From Gammaproteobacteria bacterium (lineage in GTDB: Bacteria; Pseudomonadota; Gammaproteobacteria; Francisellales; CACEW01): 8,548 nucleotides of DNA. A model generated the notes under the pieces. It saw nothing but the letters and a program-made list of their open reading frames with translations. It did not search any database and was not told where the DNA came from. A program made the translations under genes and the position numbers. Position 1 is the first letter of the stretch; each line of letters starts with the position of its first letter. The stretch covers positions 1 to 8,548 of the forward strand of contig JANQIS010000092.1 in NCBI GenBank assembly GCA_028282045.1, in the 5' to 3' direction. This document shows, in pieces, positions 6,801-8,548 of the stretch.

Positions 6801-8473
6801 CCCATGCATATTATGATGCTGTAACGCAGCATGGATATCGTTTTTGCACCAATGAAATGCAATTGAATAATAATACCCCTTCTGCTGAATATAGACCTGA
6901 AAAACAAATGTTATTGCAGTATGTTGAAACACTACAGCAGAGCCAACGCCCTGGTGCAGATGAAAATGGGTATAAACAACTTTTCTATCGTTATGTTGCC
7001 AGTCAGGAAAATGGTCTGACATTAACACAAGCTCAGAGTGTGTTGGAAAGCTTAATGCCTCAACTGACTCCGATGCAGGCTTTGTTTGCTAGGGAGAATG
7101 TTTCACCATTGCAACAGGTATCGTTTAAAGATAAAGCACGGCTTGCGAACCTAATCGCATTTAACCCTGCACTTTTACAAATAAATTCAACTCAATTATC
7201 TAAGTTTGATATTGCTAAAATGGCTTTCAGAAACCCAGTAAAATTTAGAGCTATTGGGAGTCGTTTTAGTCAGTTGGAACAACAATGTCAGCAACAAGGT
7301 TGTTCATTGCTTGATCTTGATAAAGATACTCTTAAGCCGATCTTTAATGATCTTTGTGCATTACCCGATGCCTTGCGATTATTAAATGCGGGAGAATCTA
7401 GTCATTTTGATGAAATACAAACAATGGTAGAGATTGCACTGATCGTTGGCCGTGATGTGACGACACCACTTCAGTTTGTGGAGCAACTACTGATGGGCAA
7501 TGCTACGCAAATTACTCCTAACCAGGTTAAGGCGATATTTTTTGAGTTGATGCTTGAACCTCTACCTGAAAAGAGTGTGCAATACCTGAAAACTTTGTTA
7601 ACTACGAGAAGTGAAGCTTTTCTAAGCGGGTTATTACTCAAAAGAAATTTTCAGCCTGATGTTAAGTTTAAAGATTATCTACGCAGGTTGGAACATGTAC
7701 TACCATCAGGTTTGGATGACGATTCCTCGGCGAGTTTTACTACTGGCGTGCTCAGGCTAATCAGTTTACTTGAAATAGACTCTGATAAAACGTTACCCCA
7801 GTTAAAGACGATCTTAAATCAACTTAAGGAAACTTATGGTGCATTTAGAGCAGCGCAGTTATTAGACTTTTATGTATATTGGTGTCAACTTCAAACTACT
7901 GTCTCTGATGGCGTAAGTGAAGATGTAAAACCGGCTATATTTTCAAGTTTTATGCACTTTACTCAAAATGTTTTGCAAAAATGTCCGAATGAAGCAACTT
8001 TAATGGATCTTTTTGGTAGAGATGAAAGCAGAGTTTATCAATGCTTAGTTTCTAATGGTAACTTATTATCATCTTCACCATCTTCTTCAGAAACTAGTAT
8101 ACCTCATGATATAAGCACTCATATACGGAATGTAACGATTGCAGAAGATGCCCAAATTCAATTTCCTATGGATGAAACACTTTTTCCAAATGAAGCTATA
8201 CGAACTAATATTCGCCTTCAAGCTGCTCAGTATCAATTCACAGAAAGTGAATTTCAAGAATATATTGACTCGCTATCAAAACTGAGTAGTTATCCTTTCA
8301 TTGATATTAATGTTTTTTTGAAACCTTTATCTGTCTATCAGGCAAAAGAAAAGTCGTTATCATTTTTAAAGTCCTTGCAAGCAATGCTTAGAGGGTGTCG
8401 TCAAATTATACACCACATCATCATGGCCCTAAATTGTACTGCCGCAAGGAACGAATTGGCATTTTGTGCATAA
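3869..8473 (+). CDS. Giant protein of unknown function, effector-like, 3' end replaced by an insertion sequence
   Basis: I do not recognise this protein. The frame is open for 1534 codons. Residues 1-1507 (to about 8389) are its own; 1508-1534 are read out of an insertion sequence, so the true C-terminus is missing. There is no signal peptide, no membrane segment and no nucleotide-binding, protease or kinase motif that I can identify. It is rich in Gln, Asn, Leu, Asp and Glu, and most of it looks helical. Residues 119-456 contain repeated strand-helix units (for example KLDLTAGD at 322, AIRIDKDS at 362, VINIDNF at 394, DVKLEVPP at 424, each followed by an amphipathic helix), ending in LKIAAEVEKNKAKA. 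These resemble degenerate ribonuclease-inhibitor-type leucine-rich repeats. Residues about 560-1390 look like helical bundles, and a Ser-rich linker (SSSPSSSETS) lies at 1401-1410. Size, solubility and low GC compared with its neighbours recall secreted Legionella/Coxiella-type effectors, but no secretion signal can be checked. A large intracellular scaffold protein is the alternative. Confidence 0.75.
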   Translation: MQGQGIQAIFYVDTQQYGYNRIVKFHDQINQFWQTGKRLKLHHELAGENALTDQHVVDKIGLLHQVTHEDTERVRKQYQSTRYVNRDKFGWRTQPQEKIDKETELRLLRPYDPENEPVTYFTVRADLNINSLRDLQALHDQTIAILKKVNDLINDPEQEDWRKGIIPGIDFKLTLTQEASFDREQIKACFLAFLQKLAEGELPIHWQGLSRSNCVYQTLDYTITDSSGASILEFNPCSLFSLLSDEKTSEEIAAHFHSPEKSVEEVKQLCALLRQSPNYHKGPVVRLDGWHRQPNNLQYEKLTETLRYMKTLAEQEQAQNYKLDLTAGDLGNEFRSEAYMRDKLCNEFVNFMQHVDFPLFSAIRIDKDSMTTQAVVLEFIEKLATLEHFNTTIVINIDNFDRDFTEAFIDELIAKIGQVDFCCDVKLEVPPLYEGRTGYRNACLKIAAEVEKNKAKARFVSAFDTWERNKQYTLEERVDENDSTTSTEFIIADKFKGKRYKVTGASDNLVVNFSHALEQGHVRATDHTQSTAIHTAVSQAQNQSHQYENGLADFAPDELITKTNFRNKFRDLLKKESKNYDSLTWKVIILYIVKKYQITDLNQIHKIRAHFNAHFNQSSSWRQPAVALPIFPGNGLEQFTTRDLEGIPPNIQDASTVIDAITQDFLVSIFGDRLDRIGAVSPEAFKKLISNPGLMQADFNEFHLPAHFYIQRQENGDKVLSYNESEPMKLASVQGERNQGLPIVDMPLRHYYLLQDLESESTQQDNFFKKAWRADLRLSGQAGSVNIEDYEEILQDLSPYNQALLQALYTTSPFELCQFFDMLQQLKARNAQSYESFKMHFLAHSVNFADFTKMSILEKIFQTATLTETELSWWNGLLTNHYNQSQLTDFDQLWQGFLKFKTRLVELGISLPQYPDNGISSTERQLIIFTNREGDNTTDMLTLMDRILVLLDQVDSSDRQLQFDLITTMALLDRLPLSHAYYDAVTQHGYRFCTNEMQLNNNTPSAEYRPEKQMLLQYVETLQQSQRPGADENGYKQLFYRYVASQENGLTLTQAQSVLESLMPQLTPMQALFARENVSPLQQVSFKDKARLANLIAFNPALLQINSTQLSKFDIAKMAFRNPVKFRAIGSRFSQLEQQCQQQGCSLLDLDKDTLKPIFNDLCALPDALRLLNAGESSHFDEIQTMVEIALIVGRDVTTPLQFVEQLLMGNATQITPNQVKAIFFELMLEPLPEKSVQYLKTLLTTRSEAFLSGLLLKRNFQPDVKFKDYLRRLEHVLPSGLDDDSSASFTTGVLRLISLLEIDSDKTLPQLKTILNQLKETYGAFRAAQLLDFYVYWCQLQTTVSDGVSEDVKPAIFSSFMHFTQNVLQKCPNEATLMDLFGRDESRVYQCLVSNGNLLSSSPSSSETSIPHDISTHIRNVTIAEDAQIQFPMDETLFPNEAIRTNIRLQAAQYQFTESEFQEYIDSLSKLSSYPFIDINVFLKPLSVYQAKEKSLSFLKSLQAMLRGCRQIIHHIIMALNCTAARNELAFCA

Positions 8474-8548
8474 CGAGTGGCGATCCCTCTCCATTCTTTC
8501 AAGTGCAAAATAGTATTTTCAACTAGATGCCTCAATTTATAGAGATAC
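8391..8548 (-). mobile_element. End of an IS5-family insertion sequence (continues beyond the right edge)
   Basis: From about 8391 the plus strand stops reading as the giant protein, and the minus strand encodes the C-terminus of an IS5-family transposase. The presumed terminal inverted repeat begins GAGGGTGTCGTC at 8391, ten bases outside the transposase stop codon, a normal spacing for such elements. The bases just outside (CTTA, 8387-8390) could include the short target duplication (TA or TTA). The other end of the element lies outside the window, so the exact boundary and the duplication cannot be confirmed. The insertion interrupts the giant gene after codon 1507. Confidence 0.8.
8401..8548 (-). 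CDS. IS5-family DDE transposase, C-terminal 49 codons (5' part outside window)
   Basis: The minus-strand frame entering at 8547 and ending with TGA at 8403-8401 gives 48-49 residues including RHLVENTILHLKEWRGIATR, then YAQNANSFLAAVQF and a short hydrophobic end. This is the conserved C-terminal block of IS5-group transposases (pattern R-x-x-V-E-x-x-F/I-x-x-L-K-x-x-R-x-I-A-T-R-Y, then FLAAV). The Glu of VEN is the expected catalytic Glu of the DDE triad. These enzymes cut and join the ends of the element. The rest of the protein, including both catalytic Asp residues, is beyond the right edge, so whether the transposase is intact cannot be judged. The frame is open throughout the visible part. 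Confidence 0.87.
   Translation of the reverse strand, partial: YLYKLRHLVENTILHLKEWRGIATRYAQNANSFLAAVQFRAMMMWCII

Noticed and set aside
1..8548. CRISPR array, tRNA or rRNA genes
   Set aside because: No regularly spaced direct repeats and no tRNA- or rRNA-like sequence were seen while reading through. Nearly all of the window is coding.

Overview
The window looks like chromosomal DNA of a gammaproteobacterium. The mutS and lolD products read closely along the enterobacterial proteins, and a tusA-like gene followed by a perM-like gene is an arrangement known from Pseudomonas and relatives. The genus cannot be named from sequence alone. The very large, AT-rich, soluble, domain-poor protein on the right recalls the effector repertoires of Legionella/Coxiella-type intracellular bacteria, but that is an inference.

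Layout. Positions 3-1520 (minus strand) hold the first ~506 codons of mutS, which runs off the left edge. A 174-base divergent intergenic region follows, with a good sigma70-type promoter (GTGACA, 17 bp, TATAGT) pointing right. It drives a tight three-gene unit on the plus strand: lolD (1695-2372), a TusA-family sulfur carrier (2365-2592, overlapping lolD by 8 bases) and an AI-2E/PerM-family membrane protein (2596-3675, 3 bases after the tusA stop). All three look intact and ordinary for their families. A 193-base gap with two inverted repeats follows. Then a single giant open reading frame (3869-8473, 1534 codons) fills the rest of the window.

The giant gene is the novel part. It is visibly more AT-rich than the housekeeping genes to its left and has a clear Shine-Dalgarno sequence, but no signal peptide, membrane segment or enzyme motif that I recognise. 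Its N-terminal ~460 residues can be read as a series of degenerate strand-helix units resembling ribonuclease-inhibitor-type leucine-rich repeats. The remainder appears mostly alpha-helical. The gene is not complete: at about 8391 it runs into the end of an IS5-family insertion sequence, whose transposase C-terminus is readable on the minus strand (8401-8548). The last 27 codons of the open reading frame are therefore insertion-sequence DNA read in a foreign frame, and the authentic C-terminus is lost or lies beyond the element.

Functionally, the left half covers mismatch repair, the ATPase of lipoprotein export, a sulfur-relay carrier and a membrane permease. The right half is an accessory, probably acquired gene that has been broken by a transposon.
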